Source: Gammaproteobacteria bacterium (GTDB taxonomy: Bacteria > Pseudomonadota > Gammaproteobacteria > Competibacterales > Competibacteraceae). Taken from it: DNA of 64,000 nucleotides. A program made the translations under genes and the position numbers. Below, piece after piece: positions 16,835 through 25,646 of this stretch. Below the pieces are notes generated by a model. That model was not told the origin of the DNA, made no database searches, and saw nothing but the letters and a program-made list of their open reading frames with translations. Within the stretch, counting starts at the first letter, position 1, and every line of letters starts with the position of its first letter. The DNA is taken from the NCBI GenBank assembly GCA_024235035.1, contig JACKNE010000008.1:186001-250000 (forward strand), in the 5' to 3' direction.

Positions 16835-18184
16835 ATGCGCGACTTACTTATTCTAATCATCGTTGCCTCCGGCGGGCTAATTGCCCTTCGTCATCCGTTC
16901 GTCGGCGCCATGCTGTGGACCTGGGTCAGCATTATGAATCCTCACCGGCTAGCTTGGGGTTTCATCCAGGAAGCTCCGGTCGCCTTGTTTATCGCTTTAT
17001 GCACGCTGATTGGGTTACTCATGACGCGGGAAAAACGCTCACCGCTGATCGGCTCGCCTGTCATCTGGTTGATCGCACTGATGATCTGGATAAGTCTCAC
17101 CACGATATTTGCGTTCCATCCAGAGCGAAGCCTGATCCAGCTCGAAAAAATCATGAAAATCGATGGTATGGTTCTAGTCACGCTCATGCTGGTACGCACG
17201 CGGCGAGAAATGCAAGTCTTCGCCTGGGTGCTAGCCTTTTCAGTGGCCTTCTTTGGCATCAAAGGCGGTATTTTCACCCTACTGACTGGTGGCAATTTTC
17301 GTGTCTGGGGACCGCCTGGCTCCTATATCGAAGAGAACAATGCTCTCGCCACAGCTGTGATCGTCACGATCCCATTGCTGCGCTTTCTCCAGACTACTCT
17401 GCAACATTCCTGGCAGAAGCATCTAATGACGGTAAGCATGCTGCTCTGCGGCGTTTCTGCGATAGGCTCCCATTCACGCGGTGCATTGTTAGCGATTAGT
17501 GCAATGCTGGTGCTGTTCTGGTGGCGTGGCAAGAATAAGCTTCTCACAGCGCTGATTTTGCTCGTCGTCGGCTTTAGCATCCTGTCCTTCATGCCGGAAA
17601 ACTGGTGGACACGAATGCACACCCTAGAGACTTACGAGCAGGATCGGTCAGCCATGGGACGGATCAATGCCTGGTGGATGGCATGGCATCTTGCACAGGA
17701 TCGTTTTTTTGGCGGCGGCTTCAGCATCTATAACGAATACATTTATAGAATTTACGCGCCAGATCCCACTTTCGTCGTTGCCGCTCACAGCATCTACTTC
17801 ACGATGCTCGGTGAGCATGGGTTCCCAGGGCTTTTTATCTATTTGGCCCTCTGGATTGCGACTTGGAGAAGCGCTGCATGGCTGCGGAAGAACGCCCCTG
17901 CCCATCCCGAGACGGCATGGTGCACCCAACTCGGCGCGATGGCTCAAGTCTCGATGGTCGGTTTCGCCGTCGGGGGCGCTTTTCTCAGCCTGGCCTACTT
18001 CGATTACCCCTACGATCTGATGGCATTGGTGGTCGCTGCACGCTATTGGGTAGAAAATAAGGGTTGGGAACATGAACCGAAACCGGAGCCGTTGAAAAAG
18101 CCATTCGGTATCTCACTGTTTTTCGGCGATTGCCTGCACAATTCCGACAAGAACCTTCAGCGCCCCAACAAACGCAGTCCATAG
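16835..18184 (+). CDS. exosortase A-associated O-glycosylation ligase-like protein
   Basis: A 449-residue polytopic membrane protein of the O-antigen ligase (Wzy_C) superfamily, matching in N-terminus and length the TIGR03097-type proteins (RDLLILIIVASGGLIALRHPFVGAMLWTW). About 10 hydrophobic helices are seen with the large periplasmic loop at about 280-330 (GGFSIYNEYIYRIYAPDPTFVVAAHSIYFTMLGEHG), which includes the conserved HSIY/GEHG part of this family. It is a marker of XrtA loci and presumably transfers or polymerises glycan at the periplasmic face. It ends in TAG and overlaps the end of the convergent ATP-grasp gene by 28 bases. Confidence 0.85.
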   Translation: MRDLLILIIVASGGLIALRHPFVGAMLWTWVSIMNPHRLAWGFIQEAPVALFIALCTLIGLLMTREKRSPLIGSPVIWLIALMIWISLTTIFAFHPERSLIQLEKIMKIDGMVLVTLMLVRTRREMQVFAWVLAFSVAFFGIKGGIFTLLTGGNFRVWGPPGSYIEENNALATAVIVTIPLLRFLQTTLQHSWQKHLMTVSMLLCGVSAIGSHSRGALLAISAMLVLFWWRGKNKLLTALILLVVGFSILSFMPENWWTRMHTLETYEQDRSAMGRINAWWMAWHLAQDRFFGGGFSIYNEYIYRIYAPDPTFVVAAHSIYFTMLGEHGFPGLFIYLALWIATWRSAAWLRKNAPAHPETAWCTQLGAMAQVSMVGFAVGGAFLSLAYFDYPYDLMALVVAARYWVENKGWEHEPKPEPLKKPFGISLFFGDCLHNSDKNLQRPNKRSP

Positions 18185-19380
18185 TTACGCAGATCGGCCC
18201 AGAACGGACCGGGGTCATCCATCGCCCAAACATAATAACGCACATTAGACCGTAAGAAGTCGAGGACAAAGCGTGCGAGTTCACACCCTGGTCGATACAC
18301 ATAATAGGGATCGACGATTTTTTCCGACTGAAAAATAATACGAATCAATCTCTTAACTTCGGTACTGATCATCCGGCAACGTAGATTCTCACGCAATGGC
18401 GACAGTGGTGGTATTTGTCCCAAGCCCTGGACAAAGTAGGCCAGGCTGGCAAAACCTGCTCCGGCATGAACGGCCAAAGGGAAGCTACCCCAGAAACGAC
18501 CGTTGATCTCCATGAGCGCTGCTTCGCCGGTAGCCTCATCCAAACGATATTCCACCATCGCACAACCTTCCCAGCCGATCGCATGTAGCAATGCAATGGA
18601 GCGTTCCTGCAGCGCTTGATGCTTACTCAGTGGCACTACGTCGCAAACGCTGGAAAATCCGCCTTCAGGTGGCCATTCAGCAATTCGCAAATGCTGGAAT
18701 CGGCGTAAAACTTTTCCCTGATACAGAAAGAAAAATTGCCCCAGTCCCCTGCCAGAACAATATTCCTGAATGAGTGGCCACTGTCCAGCTGGAACATAAC
18801 GTTCGCCAATATTTAAAAGTGCAGATTGGTCCAACGCATATTCAATCTTATGCCAGAGAATTCCCTGCTCTTGCAGCCATGGTATGACCGAAACCGGATC
18901 AGCCCATTTGACGATCACTGGATAACGTACCTGGGCCGCCACCATGCACCATTCATCCATGGACATTGAGGAGTAAGTACACGGTACACGGATACCCAAC
19001 TCTTCAGCGATCTTCAGAGTACGCGCCTTATCAAGCACCTGACGAAATGCCGAGGCGGGTGGCGTAATAGCCTTGACACACTTAAATTGATTCTGATGAT
19101 TAATCAACCAAGTCAGGTCATTTTCCGACACTGCCAACAGCACGGCACCTTCATAAACATCACCTAACTCTCGCAAGGTTTTAATCAGGCGCTCATCGCG
19201 CTGCATCCCAATAACAATGCCGCGTTCAAGATAACGGGAAGCCAGACCAATTGAGCGTTCACGATTGGCTAGCCCGATCACCCGGATACCAGCTCTACCC
19301 AATTCGCGGACGATTGCCAGACCAATCTGCGTATCGATACCCAGGACGATGCAGGGTGGCTGGCACTGGAACGTGTTCAA
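18157..19380 (-). CDS. ATP-grasp family ligase
   Basis: A 407-residue ATP-grasp protein. The first 100 residues form a Rossmann-like pre-ATP-grasp domain (CIVLGIDTQIGLAIVRELGRAGIRVIGL). The ATP-grasp core includes YPVIVKWADPVSV (ATP-binding lysine), PLIQEYCSG and ALMEINGRFWGSFPLAV (metal-binding E-x-N). The family joins a carboxylate to an amine or thiol through an acyl-phosphate. Its start overlaps the stop of the upstream deacetylase gene by 4 bases (ATGA), making it the last gene of a five-gene minus-strand operon. In an exopolysaccharide locus, attachment of an amino acid to a sugar acid is a reasonable guess; the substrate is not known. Confidence 0.82.
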   Translation of the reverse strand: MNTFQCQPPCIVLGIDTQIGLAIVRELGRAGIRVIGLANRERSIGLASRYLERGIVIGMQRDERLIKTLRELGDVYEGAVLLAVSENDLTWLINHQNQFKCVKAITPPASAFRQVLDKARTLKIAEELGIRVPCTYSSMSMDEWCMVAAQVRYPVIVKWADPVSVIPWLQEQGILWHKIEYALDQSALLNIGERYVPAGQWPLIQEYCSGRGLGQFFFLYQGKVLRRFQHLRIAEWPPEGGFSSVCDVVPLSKHQALQERSIALLHAIGWEGCAMVEYRLDEATGEAALMEINGRFWGSFPLAVHAGAGFASLAYFVQGLGQIPPLSPLRENLRCRMISTEVKRLIRIIFQSEKIVDPYYVYRPGCELARFVLDFLRSNVRYYVWAMDDPGPFWADLRNYGLRLLGR

Positions 19381-20351
19381 CGCAGGACTCGATGGTGCAG
19401 ATGTCGCCGCGCCTGCTCGTAGTAGCGAGTCATAGTCGCCAAGCGACCTGAGCGAGGTACTCCCAGCGGTGATGTGGTATCGGGAAATGTCAGCGTTTCA
19501 ATGAAGCCTCGGGTTGGGAAGTCATTACGATGAGCGGCAAGAAAACTACATAGCTGCTCGAAGCGCCTCACTACCCATCGATCTGGTTCGGTGGAACCAC
19601 TTTGCAGCATTTCAAAGTTATGTGACAGAATGGTAAAGATGTTATACCCTCGGTATAGTGCCTCTTGTAAAGCCTGTCGTAATTCAGCAACGCTGCACGC
19701 GCCGATCTGGGCATGACGTAACTTGCCGAAACCATCCCGGAATACACTGATCGGGACTAGCTGCAACCCGTGATAACACTGCGGCGCTGTAAGATCCCTC
19801 TGGTCCCGCAGATCCGCACCCGACAACGGACAACTGATATTCATACTAGAATCAACTAGCAGGCCCGCTTCAGCGACTGCGGCCAGCGTGTCGCCGTTTG
19901 CAGCGAAGCTCCCCGCCCGAAACGCTGATATCGGCGCACCCGCAGCAGCCTCAAGCAGCGCACGTCCTAATTTGATCAAGCGTGACTGTTCAGCCTGGTC
20001 GTAATGAATCAAATGCTGACGTTTATAAGGCTTATCAGGGAAGATCGCAGGACGGATCTCGTCAGTCCACTCTGGATGAAGGTGCAACTGAATCTCCTGA
20101 CCAGCACTCTGGATCAACTGACAAATGGTATGCAGATATTCGGTACCGAAGCGGGCGGAGAACAAAGGCTCAACAAAAAAAACGCCCTTGAGTCCATAGC
20201 GATTCAGAATCTCTAATGTTTTGGGCAGGGCAAATTCCCCTGCCGCAGAACGACCAAATATGTAGCGATCGAATGCCGCCGGAAAGCGTTCGTCAAGCGC
20301 CGACCAACCATTACACCAAACCTCAATATCAAAAGTTAAGAAGACTTTCAT
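19377..20351 (-). CDS. polysaccharide deacetylase-like protein
   Basis: A 324-residue NodB-like protein of the type that opens with FLTFDIEVWCNGW (metal-binding acidic residues at the very N-terminus) and continues ...LEILNRYGLKGVFFVEPLFSARFG, IQLHLHPEWTDE (metal-ligand His-x-His near 91-96) and SAFRAGSFAANGDTL. It overlaps the phosphatase gene upstream and the ATP-grasp gene downstream by 4 bases each (ATGA junctions), so all three are translationally coupled. It presumably deacetylates or otherwise hydrolyses a sugar amide in the same pathway. No signal peptide, so it should act in the cytoplasm. Confidence 0.8.
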   Translation of the reverse strand: MKVFLTFDIEVWCNGWSALDERFPAAFDRYIFGRSAAGEFALPKTLEILNRYGLKGVFFVEPLFSARFGTEYLHTICQLIQSAGQEIQLHLHPEWTDEIRPAIFPDKPYKRQHLIHYDQAEQSRLIKLGRALLEAAAGAPISAFRAGSFAANGDTLAAVAEAGLLVDSSMNISCPLSGADLRDQRDLTAPQCYHGLQLVPISVFRDGFGKLRHAQIGACSVAELRQALQEALYRGYNIFTILSHNFEMLQSGSTEPDRWVVRRFEQLCSFLAAHRNDFPTRGFIETLTFPDTTSPLGVPRSGRLATMTRYYEQARRHLHHRVLR

Positions 20352-21001
20352 CGATGCACACAGGGACTATTACCCCGCCGTAGTTCCTCAAGGAGATACT
20401 TGATCGCTGGCAGGATGATCGCGAAACAGCTCCGAAAATATTCGGCTGACAAGGTCTGAGGATCGTGGATATGATAACGCACCGGCCGCGCCCAGTGCCC
20501 AAGGAGAATGATTTGCTGCGGCGGGATGCCATGCGCTACCAACCGGTGAGCATGGCGCAGCTCCATGACGATAAAAAGATCACCTGGAAGCACCTCGAAA
20601 TCAGTGAAATTTGTCGCTCGATGAGCGTCCAGAAAGAAACCAAGCTCTGCACTCACTTGGCGCGCTAGATCGGTAGCGGGGACACCGGTTGTGGTCGATA
20701 GGCCGACCGAGGCGCAATGTCCCCCAGCCGCTCTTGCCACTGCCTGTGCAAAAGCACTGCGGTTGATATTGCCCAAGCAAACAAAGACCAGACGCGATAT
20801 ATCCCATGGGATCAATTGCCGATAGCGTCCTTGCGGCCCAACCACTCCCTCAACTTGACCCAGCAGGTAGCGAACCCACCCACGCAGCGTTCCATAATTG
20901 GTGTGTAGTAACGTTTGCATACGTCCGCATAATTTGTTCACGACAATAGCCATTTCAAGCCCGGTGGTTCCTGGGGTTTCACCGTTTCTCCTGAGCAACA
21001 C
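20348..21001 (-). CDS. low-molecular-weight protein tyrosine phosphatase-like protein
   Basis: The core has the family signature LVFVCLGNINRSAFA (C-x5-R-S phosphate-binding loop, Cys near residue 75) and a C-terminal HIHDPQTLS segment with the general-acid Asp. Wzb-type phosphatases of this family dephosphorylate tyrosine kinases that control polysaccharide export; no cognate kinase is in the window. An N-terminal extension of about 68 residues precedes the core, longer than in typical members. GTG at 21001 is the longest start and would overlap the upstream ATP-grasp gene by 23 bases; ATG at 20953 is an alternative and neither has a clear ribosome-binding site. The 3' end overlaps the deacetylase gene by 4 bases. 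Confidence 0.8.
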   Translation of the reverse strand: MLLRRNGETPGTTGLEMAIVVNKLCGRMQTLLHTNYGTLRGWVRYLLGQVEGVVGPQGRYRQLIPWDISRLVFVCLGNINRSAFAQAVARAAGGHCASVGLSTTTGVPATDLARQVSAELGFFLDAHRATNFTDFEVLPGDLFIVMELRHAHRLVAHGIPPQQIILLGHWARPVRYHIHDPQTLSAEYFRSCFAIILPAIKYLLEELRRGNSPCVHR

Positions 21002-22160
21002 TGGTCAATTTACGCACCACTTTACGAAGGCTACGTGATAGCAAAGAACCTGTGAGGTTCGAAAATGCGCCGAGAAACGGACGAATGTCGTTCAAATCAA
21101 GATAGAGCGCTGTTATGCATTGGGAAAATAGCAACCACGGTTGATGAAATATCAACCAAAATAGGGCAAACGGATCACGTTCGCCATTCATCCACAAGTG
21201 GTTGCGCACTTGTCGGATCTCTGGCAGTGGCAAATTAGCTTGGGACCGATATTCAATCAACGGCAGATTGACTCCATTAGCCACGCACAATCCTACCCAG
21301 AAATCAGTTCGCCCTACAGTCGGCTCAATGACCCAGAACGAACCATCAGGCGCCTGCTTGAGTTCAAGCGACACAGGGCCAGACAAGGCTAACCCCTCGA
21401 AGAAGCAGGTCGCAAGGCGGTGAATTTCTTCATTTGGCTCCGACAAAGCGAGCGTGGTGTGTCCCATCGGTCTGGAACGCAGCTTCCGACCCTCAAAGCG
21501 CGCCAAAATCTGGCCCCGATCAAGATACAAAGCACCAAAACGAATGGTGCGATCATCACCAGGAATAAACTCTTGCACGATAACTGGCAGTGCGGTGGCT
21601 ATCCGGTCACGATGGACTGGAAAATCGTCTTTCGATTTTATGATGATCGTCTTAAAGGATGAAATTGGACATGTAGGCTTAACAATAAGCGGATAACGTA
21701 AGTCACCAAATTGGGGTATTGCTTTGTCCAGGGTATTAAGGAGTACGGTCCGGGGATAATTCAACCCGGTCGTTTGGCAACGCGCCTCAATTTGATCTTT
21801 CTTGAGCAACGGTAAGATATTCTGATAGCTATCATGCCAACTGAGCGCGAACCGCCCATACAGTTGCTTAATGTGACAGGCGACCGTTTCAACCATACGG
21901 TCATTGGTTAAAATGAGTACCGGTAGCGGATCGGCTCCGATCTCATCCGATAACATCAGTAGACTATCAATCAATCCTGCATGATTGATATCTGTAACTC
22001 TACGAATACTTGCGAAACGAGTATACATGCCCGGCAGTGTCAGGTTGGTCTCAAGCGCCACCACGCTGGCTCCACCGCGATGAAGCGCACGCACGATAGT
22101 CAGCCCATGACCACACAATCCAACCACAACCACTACTGGAGGCGTTGCCGACATATACAT
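20979..22160 (-). CDS. ATP-grasp family ligase
   Basis: A 393-residue ATP-grasp protein, distinct from the one at 18157. N-terminal nucleotide-fold segment VVVVVGLCGHGLTIVRALHRGGASVVAL; ATP-grasp elements RYPLIVKPTCPISSFK, PVIVQEFIPGDDR, and FWVIEPTVGRTDFWVG (metal-binding Glu). The protein ends in a helical segment with a long hydrophobic stretch (DPFALFWLIFHQPWLLFSQCITALYL). Start at ATG 22160 or, two codons in, ATG 22154. It is second in the operon after the GNAT gene (91-base gap) and overlaps the start of the phosphatase gene. Two non-identical ATP-grasp ligases in one operon suggest two successive amide-forming steps. Confidence 0.8.
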   Translation of the reverse strand: MYMSATPPVVVVVGLCGHGLTIVRALHRGGASVVALETNLTLPGMYTRFASIRRVTDINHAGLIDSLLMLSDEIGADPLPVLILTNDRMVETVACHIKQLYGRFALSWHDSYQNILPLLKKDQIEARCQTTGLNYPRTVLLNTLDKAIPQFGDLRYPLIVKPTCPISSFKTIIIKSKDDFPVHRDRIATALPVIVQEFIPGDDRTIRFGALYLDRGQILARFEGRKLRSRPMGHTTLALSEPNEEIHRLATCFFEGLALSGPVSLELKQAPDGSFWVIEPTVGRTDFWVGLCVANGVNLPLIEYRSQANLPLPEIRQVRNHLWMNGERDPFALFWLIFHQPWLLFSQCITALYLDLNDIRPFLGAFSNLTGSLLSRSLRKVVRKLTSVAQEKR

Positions 22161-22251
22161 CGTCCGTACTAATCAGCCATTGATCATCATTATGATTCTG
22201 CTGATTGGTAGAGGCTGCGAAGAGGAAGAGCTCGATAGATTATCACGTATA

Positions 22252-23283
22252 TCATTGAATCAAAGATCCTGTAAGTATTCTAGACCAGCTTTGATGCCAA
22301 AAATGCCCAGCAAAGTGCCGTAAAGCGGCAAGGCAGCCTCGGACAGTATGCATGTTAAAGGCAACGATTCCGTAACGCTCGCGTCGCAGTGGTGTCCAGT
22401 CCCGTTTATAAGCATCGTCTCCAATTAAGTAATCGATTTCCACAACTTTATCCACATTGATGACATGCTGCATCAGGTGCGCAGTAAGAACCGATCCCAC
22501 AGAACACTTCGCATAACTCTGATGATAGGCTAGTTTAACGATATAAGCGGTTCCCGCACAAACCAACCAAATTTGCGCAGCGACCGGCTGAGCATCCAAC
22601 CTCAAGATCCCCAATCGCAACCACCCATGGTTAGCGGCCAGTTTGCAAAGTTCCGGGATAAAATATGGATAAGGCTCAGGACGCTTCCAACTGTGATTGT
22701 AAACTGCCACAAATTCATTGACTGCCTCATCGAAATGAGCATCTAAATCGGTTTGTATCGTTAATGCAAATGTAGAATTTTTATCGAGCTTTTTTCTGGC
22801 CCGTTTAACAGTATTACGTAACCGCGATGGGAGTGAGGTAAAATAGAGTCCAAAATCCGGCTTTTCCAGGAGAGCATACCAATTACCAAAACAAAAATAG
22901 GTATCGGTCAGCCACCCAGCTTGGCGTAACGCGATATGGGCAGTGGAAAAAAACAATCCATTCGGATCCAATGGGGCCAAATTGATGATCGCCGTGCGCG
23001 ACTGTCTCCGAAATTCGGCAAAGCAGGACTCAAGCGCTTTGGAACAAAGAGATAATTCATTAATCGGAGCAAATAATGGCGTATAAAATGTCGATAATCC
23101 TTTCAATCTATAGGGATCGTTTGAAAGACGCAGCATTGGTAAGAGTGAAACAGCTGGATCGCTCTCTGGACCGATCGGGCAGTAGATAATCACCGACCCA
23201 TCAGGTACCGCAGCGCGCTGTAAAAGATCGAACCACTCAAGGGTTAGATGAGGATCGCAATGCTGTCGCGCAGATTGACTCAT
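22252..23283 (-). CDS. GNAT/FemAB-like acyltransferase (Acetyltransf_6 type)
   Basis: A 343-residue protein whose C-terminal two thirds match the BioF2-like/Acetyltransf_6 fold: LRNTVKRARKKLDK (helical linker), FDEAVNEFVAVYNHSWKRPEPYP, LRLGILRLDAQPVAAQIWLVCAGTAYIVKLAYHQSYAKCSVGSVLTAHLMQH and EIDYLIGDDAYKRDW. The family includes acyl- and aminoacyl-transfer enzymes found in exopolysaccharide loci. First gene of the minus-strand operon that continues with the ATP-grasp, phosphatase and deacetylase genes. A transferase that modifies an activated sugar or amino-acid intermediate is likely; the acyl donor is unknown. Confidence 0.78.
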   Translation of the reverse strand: MSQSARQHCDPHLTLEWFDLLQRAAVPDGSVIIYCPIGPESDPAVSLLPMLRLSNDPYRLKGLSTFYTPLFAPINELSLCSKALESCFAEFRRQSRTAIINLAPLDPNGLFFSTAHIALRQAGWLTDTYFCFGNWYALLEKPDFGLYFTSLPSRLRNTVKRARKKLDKNSTFALTIQTDLDAHFDEAVNEFVAVYNHSWKRPEPYPYFIPELCKLAANHGWLRLGILRLDAQPVAAQIWLVCAGTAYIVKLAYHQSYAKCSVGSVLTAHLMQHVINVDKVVEIDYLIGDDAYKRDWTPLRRERYGIVAFNMHTVRGCLAALRHFAGHFWHQSWSRILTGSLIQ

Positions 23284-23514
23284 GTTTTGACAGGGATTTT
23301 GTCATTAAAAGTAATATTAGTTTATTCGCCCGATTTTCCGGCCGTTAATACCCTCATCACGAGGCAAGGTGTATGCTTGCTCGAAATCCCCCCTCTAGTC
23401 ATTACTAAAACCCATCGTCAAACAGCAATAGTGATCGTACAAATAATTAGATGAATAGGCATCTTGCAAAGCCTCGCCCTATCCCTGCACTTTCACAAAT
23501 TCTACCTTCTCTAT

Positions 23515-23967
23515 TCACAACCGACGGGCACACTCGATAGGGCGCGCCACGCGGGCCAACTTGTCGAGCACGCCGTTGACAAAACGATGCCCCTGTTCAG
23601 CGCCAAACAATTTGGCCAGTTCGACCGATTCATTAATGACGATTCGATAAGCGATGTCGGGACGTTGCAACAACTCGTAGCCACCGATCCGTAAAATAGC
23701 CTGCTCTACCGGATCCACCTGCGCCAATGGTCGATCCAGAAACGGCTCCAGAGCAGCATCGATCTCCGCAATTCGCTTGGGCACCTCATGGACCAATTCT
23801 CGAAAATAACCCGGGTCAGCCTTGGACAAATCCTGATCAGCCAGGAACTGGCTTGCAATGACCGCCGGCTCCTGACCAGTCAATTGCCACTGGTAGAGCG
23901 CCTGCGCGGCGCAGCGCCGCGCCCAACTGCGCTTTCCGGGCAGATTTTTGCGTGGAGATTCACTCAC
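23515..23967 (-). CDS. nusB: transcription antitermination factor NusB
   Basis: A 150-residue all-helical NusB with the family segments RSWARRCAAQALYQWQLTGQEP, LVHEVPKRIAEIDAALEPFLDRPLAQVDPVEQAILRIGGYELL and PYRIVINESVELAKLFGAEQGHRFVNGVLDKLAR (family wording close to the consensus). It binds NusE and boxA RNA to promote antitermination of rRNA operons. It is last in ribE-ribB-ribH-nusB, three bases after ribH, the arrangement conserved in gammaproteobacteria. Confidence 0.96.
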   Translation of the reverse strand: MSESPRKNLPGKRSWARRCAAQALYQWQLTGQEPAVIASQFLADQDLSKADPGYFRELVHEVPKRIAEIDAALEPFLDRPLAQVDPVEQAILRIGGYELLQRPDIAYRIVINESVELAKLFGAEQGHRFVNGVLDKLARVARPIECARRL

Positions 23968-23970
23968 GAT

Positions 23971-24450
23971 TCAGCCTTCCAATCGGCGCAGCAGGCTGAC
24001 CATTTCCAGCACCGCCAGCGCCGCCTCGGCACCTTTGTTGCCTGCCTTGGTTCCCGCCCGCTCCACGGCCTGCTCGATCGTATCCACCGTCAACACACCG
24101 AAGCCAACTGGGAGATCATATTCCAATGAGACACTGGCCAAGCCTTTGACGCACTCGCCGGCGACGTACTCGAAATGCGGGGTGCCGCCGCGAATGACCG
24201 CACCGAGCGCGACGATACCGTCGTAGCGCTCACTAGCGGCCAGCCGCTGGACAACCAACGGCAGCTCGAAAGAACCCGGTGTCCAGATCAGATCGATATT
24301 AGCCTCAGGCACACCATGACGGCGCAGAGTATCCACTGCACCGTCAATCAGATTTTGCACGATAAAGCTGTTGAATCGCGCCGCCGCCAGGGCAAAACGC
24401 GTATCCTGGAGTGGAGTAAAGTCGCCTTCAATGGTATTGACTTGCATCAT
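23971..24450 (-). CDS. ribH: 6,7-dimethyl-8-ribityllumazine synthase
   Basis: A 159-residue lumazine synthase that condenses the pyrimidine intermediate with 3,4-dihydroxy-2-butanone 4-phosphate in the penultimate step of riboflavin synthesis. Characteristic segments are FALAAARFNSFIVQNLIDGAVDTL, WTPGSFELPLVVQRLA, GAVIRGGTPHFEYVAGECVKGL (active-site region with the conserved His) and GVLTVDTIEQAVERAGTKAGNKGAEAALAVLEM. Two consecutive ATG codons allow a start at 24450 or 24447. It lies between ribB (88-base gap) and nusB (3-base gap). Confidence 0.96.
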   Translation of the reverse strand: MMQVNTIEGDFTPLQDTRFALAAARFNSFIVQNLIDGAVDTLRRHGVPEANIDLIWTPGSFELPLVVQRLAASERYDGIVALGAVIRGGTPHFEYVAGECVKGLASVSLEYDLPVGFGVLTVDTIEQAVERAGTKAGNKGAEAALAVLEMVSLLRRLEG

Positions 24451-24538
24451 ACGATCTCTTGATAAATATTACTTTTTTAAAATTCCGTTGGACAACGCTT
24501 CTCTCTTTCCAACCGATACAACGGCACAAAAACGCCTC

Positions 24539-25642
24539 TCAGGAGACGTATTCGATCACTTCCAGATTAAAACCAGACAGACCGCTGAGGCGTTTTGGAG
24601 CACCCAGGACGCGCATGTGCTGGACGCCAATGTCGAGCAGGATCTGGGCGCCAATCCCATAGGTACGCAATTCAACAGCGGAATCGGCAGCACGTGCCGG
24701 TTCGCCAACGCCGAATTGATAGCCTCGCATCCGCCGAATCAACGCGGCGGGTTCCTCCGGTCGGCTCAGCAACACCAGCACCCCAGCGGACTCACTCGCC
24801 ACCCGTTGCAGAGCATCACGTAACGGCCAGCCGCTGTCGGGAAGCTGGAGAGTCAACAGGTCGCTGAGCACATGTTGGACATGCACCCGCACCAATACCG
24901 GTCCATCGGCTTGAATCTCTCCTTTGACTAACGCGAAATGCACTTGCCGGCCAACGACATCCTGATAAGTCAATACCCGGAACAACCCGAATTCGGTGGT
25001 CATCAAGGCATCTGCAACGCGCTCGACCGTTTTTTCGTTCTGCATTCGATAGTGGATCAAATCAGCGATAGTGCCGATCTTGACGCTATGCTGTTCGGCA
25101 AAGCGCTCTAGGTCATAGCGTCGCGCCATGCTACCGTCTTCGTTGAGAATTTCGACAATGACAGCCGCTGGTTCCAGTCCGGCCAGCCGGGTCAAATCAC
25201 AGCCAGCTTCAGTGTGGCCGGCGCGCGTCAGTACTCCACCAGGCTGGGCCATCAACGGGAAGATGTGGCCCGGCTGCACCAAGTCTTCAGGGCGGGCGTC
25301 AGGACGCACCGCCGTGCGGATGGTGTGAGCACGGTCATAGGCGGAGATACCCGTGGTAACGCCTTGCGCGGCTTCGACTGAAACGGTGAAGTTGGTGGAA
25401 TACGGGGTCGCGTTGTCCTGCACCATCAGCGGCAGACGCAATTGCTGGCAGCGTTCGCGGGTCAGGGTCAGACAGATCAGGCCTCGTCCGTAGCGGGCCA
25501 TGAAATTGATATCCTCCGGGCGGACCAATGAGGCGGCCATCAGCAGGTCGCCTTCATTTTCCCGGTCCTCATCGTCCATGACGATGACCATTCGACCCTG
25601 TTGCAGGTCGGCGAGGATTTCGTCGATACGATTCAATGGCAT
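24539..25642 (-). CDS. ribB: 3,4-dihydroxy-2-butanone 4-phosphate synthase with degenerate GTP cyclohydrolase II domain
   Basis: A 367-residue RibBA-shaped protein. Residues 1-200 are an intact RibB domain with VIVMDDEDRENEGDLLMAASLV (metal-binding Glu/Asp cluster), GRGLICLTL and HTEAGCDLTRLAGLEPAAVIVEILNEDGSMAR. The C-terminal 160 residues align by position with GTP cyclohydrolase II, but the zinc-binding cysteines of that domain are absent: where active enzymes read RVHSEC...CDCG this one reads RVHVQHVLSDLLTL. The second domain is therefore probably inactive and retained structurally, with the cyclohydrolase supplied by a separate ribA elsewhere. It starts 4 bases after the ribE stop. Confidence 0.93.
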   Translation of the reverse strand: MPLNRIDEILADLQQGRMVIVMDDEDRENEGDLLMAASLVRPEDINFMARYGRGLICLTLTRERCQQLRLPLMVQDNATPYSTNFTVSVEAAQGVTTGISAYDRAHTIRTAVRPDARPEDLVQPGHIFPLMAQPGGVLTRAGHTEAGCDLTRLAGLEPAAVIVEILNEDGSMARRYDLERFAEQHSVKIGTIADLIHYRMQNEKTVERVADALMTTEFGLFRVLTYQDVVGRQVHFALVKGEIQADGPVLVRVHVQHVLSDLLTLQLPDSGWPLRDALQRVASESAGVLVLLSRPEEPAALIRRMRGYQFGVGEPARAADSAVELRTYGIGAQILLDIGVQHMRVLGAPKRLSGLSGFNLEVIEYVS

Positions 25643-25646
25643 ACGT

